DNA of 64,000 bases from Paractinoplanes atraurantiacus. Its GTDB lineage: Bacteria; Actinomycetota; Actinomycetes; Mycobacteriales; Micromonosporaceae. Under the pieces are notes generated by a model. That model saw only the letters and a program-made list of their open reading frames with translations, was not told the origin of the DNA and did not search any database. The first letter of the stretch is position 1, and the number at the start of each line of letters is the position of its first letter. Location of the stretch: NCBI RefSeq assembly GCF_900215205.1, contig NZ_OBDY01000028.1, forward strand, positions 20,542 to 84,541, in the 5' to 3' direction. Shown in pieces: positions 33,846-41,777 of the stretch. A program made the position numbers and the translations under genes.

Positions 33846-34622
33846 CTATGAGAACGCGGCGGCGTGGTCGCGGGCGAAGGCGCCGATGTCGCGGGCCGGG
33901 CGGCCGGTGAGCGCCTCGACGTGGCCGGTGACCCGCTCGAAGCCGCCGGCCCGGATCACGCCGAAGACGCCGGCCAGCTGGGTGGCGAGCCAGCCGGGAA
34001 GGCCGGCGCCCTCGAAACGCGGGCGGGCCTGCTCCTCGGTCAGGTCGAGCGAGCGGACCGGGCGGCCGGTCGCGTCCGCGATGGCGGCCGCGACATCGGC
34101 GAAGGTCACACCCGAGGGGCCGGTGAGGTCGTACGTCTGACCCTCGTGCCCTTCGTCCAGAATGGCGGCCGCGGCGCAGGCGGCGACGTCGCGAACGTCG
34201 ATCATCGCGATTCGCCGGCCCGCGGTGGGCGCGGGCAGCATGCCGGACTGCGCGACACCCTCGGCGACCATGAGCAGATTGGTCATGAAGAAGGCCGGCC
34301 GGAGGACCACGGCGGGCACCTCCGCCTTGCGCAGGTGATCCTCGATCTCGCCGTGCCAGCGGTAGGCGGGCAAGGGGGAAGCGGGGTCGGCGTGCATCGC
34401 GGAGAGCTTGACGACCCGCTCGACGCCGGCCTCGGCCGCGGCGTCGATCACGGCGGTCTCGCGGGCGACCTTCTCCGGGCCGTCGGCGGCGCACACATAA
34501 ACTCGATCTACTCGGTGCATGTCTTCCGCGGCGGTGTGGACTTCGGCTCCGCGCGACCGCAGCTCGCGGACCAGGTGGGAGCCGACGTTTCCGGTCGAGC
34601 CGGCGACGAGGACACGGGTCAT
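33846..34622 (-). CDS. NmrA-like NAD(P)H-binding protein
   Basis: A 258-aa atypical short-chain dehydrogenase. VLVAGSTGNVGSHLVREL is the dinucleotide-binding loop, and PAFFMTNLL and YDLTGPSGVTFADVAAAI are typical of the NmrA/quinone-oxidoreductase-2 group. Such proteins are NAD(P)H-dependent reductases or redox sensors. The ATG at 34622 has GGAGG upstream and overlaps the stop of the FAD oxidase gene (ATGA), so the pair is co-expressed. The substrate is unknown. Confidence 0.9.
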   Translation of the reverse strand: MTRVLVAGSTGNVGSHLVRELRSRGAEVHTAAEDMHRVDRVYVCAADGPEKVARETAVIDAAAEAGVERVVKLSAMHADPASPLPAYRWHGEIEDHLRKAEVPAVVLRPAFFMTNLLMVAEGVAQSGMLPAPTAGRRIAMIDVRDVAACAAAAILDEGHEGQTYDLTGPSGVTFADVAAAIADATGRPVRSLDLTEEQARPRFEGAGLPGWLATQLAGVFGVIRAGGFERVTGHVEALTGRPARDIGAFARDHAAAFS

Positions 34623-35923
34623 GGCTGTACCTCCGGTGGGATGTTGTGGCCGAGAAGGAAGAAGTTGCCGGGGTCCCACACGCGCTTGACCGCGGCCAGG
34701 CGCGCGTAGTTGGTGGCGGTGAAGGCGTCACGGGTCCGCGACGGATCGGTCAGCAGCGTCAGGAAGGAACCGCCGGTCGCGTGTGGGCGCAGCCGGGTGC
34801 TCAAGCGGTCGAGGGCCTCGTTGCCCACGGGGCTCGGTGCGACGGCCATGACGGAGAACGGCACGTCGCGGTGTCCGGCCGGGCCGGCGTCCGGGCCGGG
34901 GCGGGCCATGGCGCCACCCCAGTGCCGCAGCTCCACAAAGCCGAGCGGGGAATCGGGCGCGCCGGCCGCGACGATCGCGTCCAGCACCTCGTCGGGCAGG
35001 GTGCGGAAGAGCTCGATCTCCTGGCGGAGGGCCATCGGTGGCACGTCCGGGCCGTTGGTGGCGTCGCTGGCGTCAGGGAAAGAGCGCATTTTGTACGCGT
35101 CCAGAAGCGGCCGCCCGGCGGCCGCGAGCAGTGGAGCGAGCACCCGGTGACCGTCGTCGCCGTGGTGGAAGGCCCGGATCGCCAGCAGGCGGCGCCCGCT
35201 CGACGGCTCGCGGATCAGCAGAACGGCCGTGTTCATCGCCTCGGGCTCGTCGAGGGCCCACTCCCGATAGGCGGCGAGCGTGGCCGGCGCGCGCTCCAGC
35301 GGATAGAGGGACATGCCGGAGAACACGCGCCGCACCGGATAGAGCCGGAACTCCAGCGAAGTGACGACGCCGAAGTTGCCGCCGCCGCCCCGCAGCGCCC
35401 AGAACAGATCGGGATGCTCATCGGCCGACACGGTGCGGGCGACACCGTCGGCGGTGACGACATCGGCGCGGACGACACTGTCGGCGGCGAAACCGAAAGT
35501 CCGCGACAACCACGACTGGCCGCCGCCGAGCGTGTAGCCGGTGACGCCGACAGTGCTGCAACGACCGGCCAGGCCGGCCAGCCCGTACCGGGCGGCGGCA
35601 CGGTTGACGTCGGCCCACACGGCGCCCGGCCCGACACGGGCGACCCGCCGTTGTGGATCGATCTCGACGCGGTCGAGGGCGGTGGTCTTGAGCAGCAGGC
35701 CGCCGTCGGTGGAGGCGAGGGTGCCGTGGCCGGTGGCCTGCACGGCGAAGGGAAGCGCGTGCTCGCGGGCGGTGAGCACCGCCTTGCGGACGTCGTCCGA
35801 GCGGGCGGCGGCCACGATGAGGGCCGGGCGTGACGCGAAGGCCCGCTGCCAGCCGGCCCGGTGCGCGTCGTACCCGGCGTCGCCGGGCCGGAACACCGGG
35901 CCGGTTTCGATGAAGGTGGTCAT
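34619..35923 (-). CDS. FAD-binding oxidoreductase (berberine-bridge type)
   Basis: A 434-aa protein with a PCMH-type FAD domain. TGHGT carries the His used for 8-alpha linkage in this family, and GRCSTVGVTGYTLGGG carries a Cys at the 6-S linkage position, so bicovalent FAD is possible. ALRGGGGNFGVVTSLEFRLYP follows, and the C-terminal BBE motif is NYARLAAVKRVWDPGNFF. These enzymes oxidise alcohols, sugars or secondary metabolites with O2. The start is ATG 35923. It is divergent, across 46 bp, from the SARP-hydrolase fusion gene, its probable regulator. Confidence 0.88.
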   Translation of the reverse strand: MTTFIETGPVFRPGDAGYDAHRAGWQRAFASRPALIVAAARSDDVRKAVLTAREHALPFAVQATGHGTLASTDGGLLLKTTALDRVEIDPQRRVARVGPGAVWADVNRAAARYGLAGLAGRCSTVGVTGYTLGGGQSWLSRTFGFAADSVVRADVVTADGVARTVSADEHPDLFWALRGGGGNFGVVTSLEFRLYPVRRVFSGMSLYPLERAPATLAAYREWALDEPEAMNTAVLLIREPSSGRRLLAIRAFHHGDDGHRVLAPLLAAAGRPLLDAYKMRSFPDASDATNGPDVPPMALRQEIELFRTLPDEVLDAIVAAGAPDSPLGFVELRHWGGAMARPGPDAGPAGHRDVPFSVMAVAPSPVGNEALDRLSTRLRPHATGGSFLTLLTDPSRTRDAFTATNYARLAAVKRVWDPGNFFLLGHNIPPEVQP

Positions 35924-35969
35924 GCGGCCGAAGCTATGCAGGGGGCGGCCCGGGACGGATGCTGTGTGG

Positions 35970-37661
35970 ATGTGGTCCGGATGTGTCGTGCGGGTGCTCG
36001 GCACGGCCGGGGTGCGCGAGGCACCCCGGCTGGAACGCAAGGCGCGCGAAGTGCTGACCATCCTGACCGTCCACGCGCCGGCCGCGGTCACGCTGGACGA
36101 GCTGGCCCGGCTGCTCTGGGACGACCCGCCGCCGTCAGCGGTCAAGACGCTGCGCGCTCATATCTCGCGCATCCGCGCCGCCATCGCGCTTTCCGCCGCC
36201 GCGGTCGTGTCACCTTCCGCCGCTGCTGGCATGTCGCCTTCCGCCGCTGTGGGCGTTCCGCCATCCGGGGTTGCGGGCGTTTCGCCTTCCGGGGTTGCGG
36301 GCGTTTCGCCTTCCGGGGTTGCGGGCGTGGAGCGGGTCGGTCGTGATGGGTACCGGCTCGCGGTGGCTTCCGAGCACACCGACGTCGGCCTGGTCGCGGC
36401 GGCCCGGGTTCGTGCCCGCGGTCTGCTGGCCGACGGGCGCGCGGACAGCGCGGCCGCGGTCCTGGCCGAAGCGCGCGAACTGTGGCGCGGCGATCCGGAG
36501 CTGCCCGACACGGTCGCGGCGGCGGCGCTGCGGCAAGGCTGGCGGCAGGAGCGGCGTCTCCTCGTACAGGAACATCTCGGTTGTCTCGCGGCCGGCGCCG
36601 ATCCCGCCTCGGCCCTGGGTGAGCTGGAGCGGCTGACCGCCGCCGACCCGCTCGACGAGCCGCTGTGGGCGCATTATGTGCGCGCCCTGAACCGGGCCGG
36701 GCGGCCCACCGAAGCGCTGCGGGCCGCCGCCACCGCCCGCGCGGCGCTGGTCGAAGTCGGCCTCGACCCGTCGCCCGCGTTGAGCGCCGCACAGACCGAG
36801 GTGCTGCGGCCACCCGCCGTACAAACCGAAATGCCGGAAAAGGTCCGGGTCAGCTACGCCACCGATGCTTCCGGCTCGACCGCCTACACCCGGCTGTCGG
36901 AACGCGGCCACGACCTGGTCGTGCTCAACCCCGCGATGCTCACCATCGACGGCCTGCTCGACGGCGCTCAGGCCCGCGCCGCCCTGACCGCTCTGGCCGG
37001 CCACGCCGCCGTGGTCTGCCTCGACCGGCGCGGCATCGGCCTGTCCGACCCGCTCGACCCGGCGCGGCCGCCGCTGGAGCAGTGGGCCGACGACGTACGC
37101 CGGGTCCTGGACGCCGCGGCCATTCCCCGCGCCGACCTGTTCGCCAACTTCGACACCGGCCTGGTCGCCCTGGAGTTCGCCGCCCGCCACCCCTCGCGCG
37201 TGCGCCGCCTGGTTTTGGCCCAGTGCTTCCCGCGCTACACCCGGAGCGACGACTACCCGTACGGCCTGGACCGCCGCACCACCGAGACCCTGATCCGCGA
37301 CACCGTCTCACCCGGCCGAGGCACGGACTCCGTCGCCCAGGCCGCACCCAGCGTCGTCGCCGACGAGGCGTTCCGCCAGTGGTGGAACCGCCTGGGACGC
37401 CGGGCCGCCGCCCCCGCCGTGGCCACCGCGATCCGGGCCGTGGCCACGGGCGCCGACGTCCGTCACCGCCTGCCGGAGGTGACCGCGCCGACCTTGATCC
37501 TGCACCGCCGCAACTGCCTCAACGTCGACATAGGACACGCCCGCTACCTGGCCACCCACCTGCCGTCGGCTCACCTGCGAACAACACCGGGAACCGACGC
37601 CCTGTGGTTCACCGACTCGGCCGAGCTGAGACGCTACGCGGCCGACTTCCTCACCGCCTGA
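35970..37661 (+). CDS. SARP-type regulator fused to a degenerate alpha/beta hydrolase
   Basis: A 563-aa protein. Residues 1-115 resemble the OmpR-like winged helix of SARP regulators (LDELARLLWDDPPPSAVKTLRAHISRIR), interrupted at about 79-118 by an 8-residue repeat. Residues 125-285 are a bacterial transcriptional activation (BTAD) domain. Residues 295-563 have an alpha/beta hydrolase fold. At the nucleophile elbow the sequence is ANFDTGL, with Asp in place of Ser, and at the His position it is GTDALWF, with Ala. The hydrolase is therefore probably a ligand sensor. The start is uncertain (GTG 35964, ATG 35970 or GTG 35988), and no ribosome binding site is seen. Confidence 0.8.
   Translation: MWSGCVVRVLGTAGVREAPRLERKAREVLTILTVHAPAAVTLDELARLLWDDPPPSAVKTLRAHISRIRAAIALSAAAVVSPSAAAGMSPSAAVGVPPSGVAGVSPSGVAGVSPSGVAGVERVGRDGYRLAVASEHTDVGLVAAARVRARGLLADGRADSAAAVLAEARELWRGDPELPDTVAAAALRQGWRQERRLLVQEHLGCLAAGADPASALGELERLTAADPLDEPLWAHYVRALNRAGRPTEALRAAATARAALVEVGLDPSPALSAAQTEVLRPPAVQTEMPEKVRVSYATDASGSTAYTRLSERGHDLVVLNPAMLTIDGLLDGAQARAALTALAGHAAVVCLDRRGIGLSDPLDPARPPLEQWADDVRRVLDAAAIPRADLFANFDTGLVALEFAARHPSRVRRLVLAQCFPRYTRSDDYPYGLDRRTTETLIRDTVSPGRGTDSVAQAAPSVVADEAFRQWWNRLGRRAAAPAVATAIRAVATGADVRHRLPEVTAPTLILHRRNCLNVDIGHARYLATHLPSAHLRTTPGTDALWFTDSAELRRYAADFLTA
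36205..36324. repeat. 24-bp minisatellite in the SARP gene
   Basis: Five units run from about 36205 to 36324; 36277-36300 and 36301-36324 are identical, 36253-36276 differs at two or three positions, and the first two are more diverged. Each unit encodes eight residues of the type GVSPSGVA inside the winged-helix domain. Confidence 0.85.
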
Positions 37662-39303
37662 GAACAACCGCGACCCCGTCGGCGCGAGGGTCGCTGCCCG
37701 CGTCGAGCACCTCCCCGCGCAGCCGCGCGACCTGAACATGCCCGGCATCGTCGTGCCGCCCCGTCGTGGCCTCGACGGCGTAATCCCCGGCCTCGGCCGC
37801 CGCCAGCCCCGGCTCGAGCAGCAGGGTGGGCACGGCCCGCCCGATCTCACCCGCCCCGATGACCCATCGAGGCCGCCCCACGAGCTCGTCCAGGTCACCC
37901 GCGCCCACGACATCAGCCGCCACTTGAGCGAGGATCCACGGTTGCGACCGCCCACCCTGACAGCCCAGCGCGACCACACCGTCCGGCGTGACCCCCACCG
38001 TCGGGCACAACGTGTGCGGAGGCCGCGATCCACCTTGGATCCGCCCCGGATGCCCCGGGTCGAGACTGAACGACGACCCCCGGTTGTGCAGCACCACACC
38101 GGTGGCGGGATCGAGCAGCCCCGCCCCAAAGCTGAAGAAGACACTCTGAATCAAAGTGACCGCGTTCCCGTCACTGTCAACCGCCGTAACCGCCACGGTG
38201 TCACCCGTCGCCCTGACTCCACCGTCGGCCCAGCTTCCGCTACTCGGCGCCCCTTCGCTCCGTGCCTCTTCGCTCTGCGCTCCTTCGCTCCGTGCCTCTT
38301 CGCGCCGCGCCCCTTCGCTCCGTTCCTCTTCGCGCCGCGCCCCTTCGCCTTGTGTCCCGCCTTCTTCCCCCGAACTCTCCGCTGCCCTTCCGGATATTTC
38401 CGATTTATGGGCTGAGGCGACTGCGTGCTGGGTGGAGTCGGGAGGTGGCGCGAGCTTGGTGCGGTGGGGCTGCAGGCCGTCAAGGTTGATCGGCTCGGTG
38501 CGGGGGTCGCCGAGGTAAGCGTCTCGGGCGGCCCTGGCTCGCCACGCGTCGGCGAGCAATGTCTTCGAGCCGACCAGGTCGAGGAACGTCGCGCCCTGGA
38601 CCGGGGGCGGGGCCGCGAACCAGGCGACCCCGCCGACCGTTCTGCTCAGCGGGTCGATGACCTCGGACCGGTGGGCGGCGAAGTCGGCCGCGTCCAGCAG
38701 GCTGCCGGCGTCGCGCAGGCCCTTCACCAGCGGTGGGCGGTCGTAGAAGGAACGCCAGTCTTCGGCGATGGCCGTCAAGGTCCGGGCCAGGGCCGGTTGT
38801 ACGAGGTGGTCGCGCCGGCGGTCGCCGTCCAGCAGGAGGGCGGTCAAGCCGGGGTCGGCGCGGATGGTGTCCAGGCCGGCCACGGTGGCGCGGCGCAGGC
38901 CGGGGCTGACCGCTACGCCGTGCTCGGCCATGCTGATCGCGGGGGCCAGCAGGTCGCGCAGGGGGCGGGTGGCGCCGAGGGCGGCGACGGCGGCCCAGCC
39001 GGCCACCACGCCGGGGACGGTGATGGTGTGCGGGCCGGTGACCGGCATGTGGTCGGCGGCCGCGCGGAGAGCCTCCACGTCGGTGGCGGCGGCCGCGGCG
39101 CCGATCGACAGGACGGCCCGCGGTGGTCGGCCGGCCGGGCGGACGATCGCCACCAGGTCGCCGCCGATCGAGCACTGATGCGGATAGGCGACGGTCAGCG
39201 CGGCGGCCGCGGCCAGGGCGGCGTCGAAGGCGTTGCCGTTGATCGTGCGTGCGGCGCCGGCCGCGCCCGGGTGGGGCGCGGCCAGTGCGACGGCGAAGGT
39301 CAT
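37651..39303 (-). CDS. ggt: Gamma-glutamyltransferase family protein
   Basis: A 550-aa Ntn-hydrolase of the gamma-glutamyltransferase/cephalosporin acylase family. The N-terminus has GNAFDAALAAAAALTVAYPHQCSIGGDLVAI. The autoprocessing nucleophile is T369 in GDTVAVTAVDSDGNAV; the following residues differ from the usual TTHxS. GGSRPPHTLCPT and GCQGGRSQPWI follow in the small subunit. A charged repeat tract encoded by 30-bp units precedes the cleavage site. There is no signal peptide, so it may be cytoplasmic. It overlaps the epoxide-hydrolase-like gene (ATGA) and converges with the SARP gene with an 11-bp overlap. Confidence 0.85.
   Translation of the reverse strand: MTFAVALAAPHPGAAGAARTINGNAFDAALAAAAALTVAYPHQCSIGGDLVAIVRPAGRPPRAVLSIGAAAAATDVEALRAAADHMPVTGPHTITVPGVVAGWAAVAALGATRPLRDLLAPAISMAEHGVAVSPGLRRATVAGLDTIRADPGLTALLLDGDRRRDHLVQPALARTLTAIAEDWRSFYDRPPLVKGLRDAGSLLDAADFAAHRSEVIDPLSRTVGGVAWFAAPPPVQGATFLDLVGSKTLLADAWRARAARDAYLGDPRTEPINLDGLQPHRTKLAPPPDSTQHAVASAHKSEISGRAAESSGEEGGTQGEGARREEERSEGARREEARSEGAQSEEARSEGAPSSGSWADGGVRATGDTVAVTAVDSDGNAVTLIQSVFFSFGAGLLDPATGVVLHNRGSSFSLDPGHPGRIQGGSRPPHTLCPTVGVTPDGVVALGCQGGRSQPWILAQVAADVVGAGDLDELVGRPRWVIGAGEIGRAVPTLLLEPGLAAAEAGDYAVEATTGRHDDAGHVQVARLRGEVLDAGSDPRADGVAVVLRR
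38248..38370. repeat. 30-bp minisatellite in the gamma-glutamyltransferase gene
   Basis: Units at 38248-38277, 38278-38307 and 38308-38337 are near-identical and a fourth is degenerate. Each encodes ten residues such as RREEARSEGA. The tract lies just upstream, in protein order, of the autocleavage threonine. Confidence 0.85.
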
Positions 39304-40421
39304 GCGGAAAGACTAGAGAAGAACGCCCGTACGTCGTCGGCGAAGATTTTCGGCTCCTCGGCGGAGAGGAAGTTGCCGCCGGCCGTGAGCTCGGTCCAGT
39401 GGGTGACCGGGGCCTCGCGGTCGGCGAAGCGGCGGATTGTGATGTCGGTGACGCCGAGGGCGACACCCAGCGGGAAGGTGGAGCGGGGCTTCGGGGTCCA
39501 GGCCGCCGGGTCGTGCGCGGCCTCCCAGTACAGGTTGGCCGACGAGCCGGCGGTGCCGGTGAACCAGTAGAGGCTGACGTTGGTGAGCAGCAGGTCGATG
39601 CCGATGGAGTCCTCGGGCAGCTCGGCCGCCGGGTCGGTCCACTCCTTGAACTTCTCGGCGATCCAGGCGAGCTGGCCGACGGGGGAGTCGTGCAGTCCGT
39701 ACGCCAGGGTCTGCGGCCGGGTCGACTGGATGACGTTGAAGCCCATCTTGTCGTCGCGGAACTCCTGGAGGCGCTGCAACCGCCCCTGCTCGGCCTCGGT
39801 GAGTCCTTCGAAGTCGGCCGGGTCGCCGGACGGGAACGTGATGTGCCCGTTGACGTGGGCGCCGATCACCCGCTCGGGCGCCTGCCGCCCCATCTCGACG
39901 GCGATGGCGCCGCCACCGCCGGTGCCCTGCACGCCGTACCGCTCGTACCCCAGCCGGCTCATGACCTCGTGGTACGCCGCGGCGATCTTCGGAGTGTTCC
40001 ATCCGGCAGAGGTGAACGGCCCGGAGAAGCCGACCCCCGGGGTGCTCATGAAGACGAGGTGGAAGTCGGCGCGCAACGCCTCGACGGCCGGCAGGTAGAG
40101 CGCGAAGGACCCCGGCCAGTCGTGGGCGAACACCAGCGCGGTCGCCTCCGGGTTGTCGGAGCGCACGTGAGCGAAGTGCAGTGTCTGCCCGTCCACCTCG
40201 GTCAGGAACTGGGGAAGCTCGTTGAGGCGCGCCTCGGCGGCCCGCCAGTCGAACTGCCCGCCCCAGTACTCGGCGAGACCACGCAGTGATTCGACGGGCA
40301 CGCCCCGCGTCCAGCCCTGCCCCGGAACCTCAGGCGACCACCGGGTGCGGCCCAGCCGCTCACGAAGGTCAGCAACGTCAGCGTCAGAGATGTCGATGCG
40401 GAAGGGGCGAATCTCGCTCAT
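39300..40421 (-). CDS. Epoxide hydrolase-like protein lacking catalytic residues
   Basis: A 373-aa protein with the EHN N-terminal domain of epoxide hydrolases (FRIDISDADVADLRERL, TRWSPEVPGQGWTRGV) and the alpha/beta hydrolase core. The nucleophile loop, normally QGGDWG, reads QGTGGGG (residues 165-171), so the Asp is lost. The catalytic His loop, normally GGHFAAxEEP, reads GGNFLSAEEP. The enzyme is probably inactive or uses different chemistry. AGGAGA precedes ATG 40421. It heads a two-gene operon with ggt under the operator array of the divergent TetR gene. Confidence 0.88.
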   Translation of the reverse strand: MSEIRPFRIDISDADVADLRERLGRTRWSPEVPGQGWTRGVPVESLRGLAEYWGGQFDWRAAEARLNELPQFLTEVDGQTLHFAHVRSDNPEATALVFAHDWPGSFALYLPAVEALRADFHLVFMSTPGVGFSGPFTSAGWNTPKIAAAYHEVMSRLGYERYGVQGTGGGGAIAVEMGRQAPERVIGAHVNGHITFPSGDPADFEGLTEAEQGRLQRLQEFRDDKMGFNVIQSTRPQTLAYGLHDSPVGQLAWIAEKFKEWTDPAAELPEDSIGIDLLLTNVSLYWFTGTAGSSANLYWEAAHDPAAWTPKPRSTFPLGVALGVTDITIRRFADREAPVTHWTELTAGGNFLSAEEPKIFADDVRAFFSSLSA

Positions 40422-40438
40422 TACCAGTCTCCTCGTCT

Positions 40439-40464
40439 AGCGGAACGGAATGTTCCGTTCCGCT
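40439..40464. promoter_or_regulatory. Palindromic operator, site 1
   Basis: AGCGGAACGGAA and its exact complement TTCCGTTCCGCT flank a TG centre, giving a perfect 26-bp palindrome 18 nt upstream of the epoxide-hydrolase-like gene. It is the best copy of the array and a likely binding site of the adjacent TetR protein. Confidence 0.75.
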
Positions 40465-40794
40465 TATGACTGTACTCCGTTCCCGAGCGGAACGGAATAA
40501 TCTGTTCCGCAAAACTTCGAAGCGCCCCAGCGCGGCGCTCCCCGGCCGGTGGCGGCGGAAAGGGGGAGCGGAGCGTTCGTTCCGCAGAAGTTCCAAGCTG
40601 GTGGGCGCAAGGCGGGACGGAGCGTTCCGTTCGCGCGGTGCGTGCAGAGATGCCTCGACCCTCTCGCCGCTCGGCCCACCGAAGGCCCAGCCTGCTCGGA
40701 GCGGTGCGGAGCGTTCCGTTCCGCGTGTGCATGCCAGGGGCGACTCCGCGTTCTTGCCGTCCGGTCCGTCGGGGCTCGATCTGCCGGAGTGGAG

Positions 40795-40816
40795 CGGAGC
40801 GGAACGTTCCGTTCCG
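40795..40816. promoter_or_regulatory. Palindromic operator, site 6 (at the tetR promoter)
   Basis: CGGAGCGGAA-CG-TTCCGTTCCG is palindromic with one mismatch. It ends 2 nt before the TAAGGT box of the TetR gene, so a bound repressor would block that promoter and autoregulate the gene. Confidence 0.7.
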
Positions 40817-40818
40817 AG

Positions 40819-40824
40819 TAAGGT
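40819..40824 (+). promoter_or_regulatory. Leaderless -10 box TAAGGT
   Basis: TAAGGT is followed by 6 nt and ATG 40831. The G-run between them could act as a weak ribosome binding site, but the spacing matches the leaderless pattern of the window. Confidence 0.55.
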
Positions 40825-40830
40825 GGGGGT

Positions 40831-41436
40831 ATGGCGATCTCTGAGCGGGCCCGTAAGGCGGCCCTGAACGACACCGCGATCCTGGCTGCGGCTCGGGACG
40901 TCTTCATTGCGGACAAGCGGGCGCCGATCTCGGAGGTTGCTGAGCGGGCCGGGGTGGGGATCAGTGCGCTGTACCGGCGGTACCCGAGCAAGGAGGAACT
41001 GCTGCGGGTGCTGTGCCACGACGGCCTCAAGACCTTCATCGCGGCGGTTGAGGATGCTGCGGCCGAGCCGGATGGGTGGACGGCGTTCGAGAACTTCCTG
41101 CGTACGGTCGTTATCGCGGACGTTCACTCGCTGACCGTGCACCTGGCCGGCACGTTCACGCCGACCGAGGAGATGGACGACGATGCCGCCCGGGCGAACG
41201 ACCTGGCCGCGGTGCTGTTCGAGAGGGCTCGGCCGTCGCTGCGGTCGGGCTTCGTGATGGCCGACGTGACGATGCTGCTGGAGATGTGCGCGGCCGTCCG
41301 GATCCCCGACGCCGAGCGGACCAGGGAGCTGCGTGAGCGCTACCTGACCGTCCTGCTCGACGGCATCCGTGCCGGCGCCGACCTGCCGGGGCCTACGCCT
41401 ACGGACGAAGAGCTCGGCTGGCGCTGGCGCCAGTAA
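40831..41436 (+). CDS. TetR/AcrR family transcriptional regulator
   Basis: A 201-aa TetR protein. The HTH is ISEVAERAGVGISALYRRYPSKEEL (about residues 33-57), and the remainder is an all-helical ligand domain. It is divergent from the epoxide-hydrolase-like/ggt operon with the palindrome array between them, so it very likely represses both. The last 20 codons and the following sequence are partly duplicated downstream (41497-41610). Confidence 0.92.
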   Translation: MAISERARKAALNDTAILAAARDVFIADKRAPISEVAERAGVGISALYRRYPSKEELLRVLCHDGLKTFIAAVEDAAAEPDGWTAFENFLRTVVIADVHSLTVHLAGTFTPTEEMDDDAARANDLAAVLFERARPSLRSGFVMADVTMLLEMCAAVRIPDAERTRELRERYLTVLLDGIRAGADLPGPTPTDEELGWRWRQ

Positions 41437-41610
41437 CGGACCCGCGTCGACCGCGCCCTCGGCGGCGGCCCGCAGGCTGCCGTCGGCAGATCGGCGCCGG
41501 CCCCGACCTGCCGGGGCCCGCGCCCACGAACGAAGAGCTCGGCTGGCGCCGATGACGGACCCGCGTCGACCGCGACCTCGGCGACGGCCCGCAAGCGACC
41601 GGCGGCAGAT
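41372..41610. repeat. Tandem duplication of the tetR 3' end
   Basis: Bases 41372-41491 (the last tetR codons plus about 55 bp) and 41497-41610 are imperfect copies, sharing GACCTGCCGGGG, GACGAAGAGCTCGGCTGG-like and ACGGACCCGCGTCGACCGCG segments in the same order. A 6-bp deletion in the second copy lies at the stop codon. The copy is not expected to be expressed. Confidence 0.8.
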
Positions 41611-41613
41611 GCT

Positions 41614-41765
41614 CGGTGGCGGTGGCGGTGGCGGTGGCGGTGGCGGTGGCGGTGGCGGTGGCGGGGGCGGTGGTGGGAGCCGTAGCGGTACCGATGGCGG
41701 TGGGGGTGGCGGTGGCGGTAGTGGGAGCCGTAGCGGTACCGATGGCGGTGGGGGTAGCGGTAGCG
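41614..41765. repeat. GGTGGC microsatellite and 48-bp repeat
   Basis: About eight GGTGGC units (41615-41662) are followed by a 35-bp sequence containing GTAGCGGTACCGATGGCGG at 41673-41707 and again, identical, at 41721-41755 (48-bp period). No gene is supported in 41437-41777. The tract lies just 3' of the rhamnosidase gene and might form G-quadruplexes or stall polymerase. Confidence 0.85.
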
Positions 41766-41777
41766 GGCGGGGTGGAT

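Larger units (their letters stand above)
40439..40816. repeat. Array of six related palindromes between the divergent genes
   Basis: Variants of CGGAACGGAA-N-TTCCGTTCCG occur at 40439-40464, 40487-40510, 40568-40585, 40617-40630, 40706-40724 and 40795-40816. The outer sites are the best preserved and the inner ones keep mainly GCGGAGCG or CGTTCCG. The 409-bp gap between the two genes holds no convincing gene. A multi-site operator is the simplest reading; a local dispersed-repeat family is the alternative. Confidence 0.7.

Noticed and set aside
40464..41039. Minus-strand open frame across the TetR operator region with repeated short peptide motifs
   Set aside because: The peptide repeats come from the DNA palindromes. 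The frame has no ribosome binding site and runs antisense into tetR.
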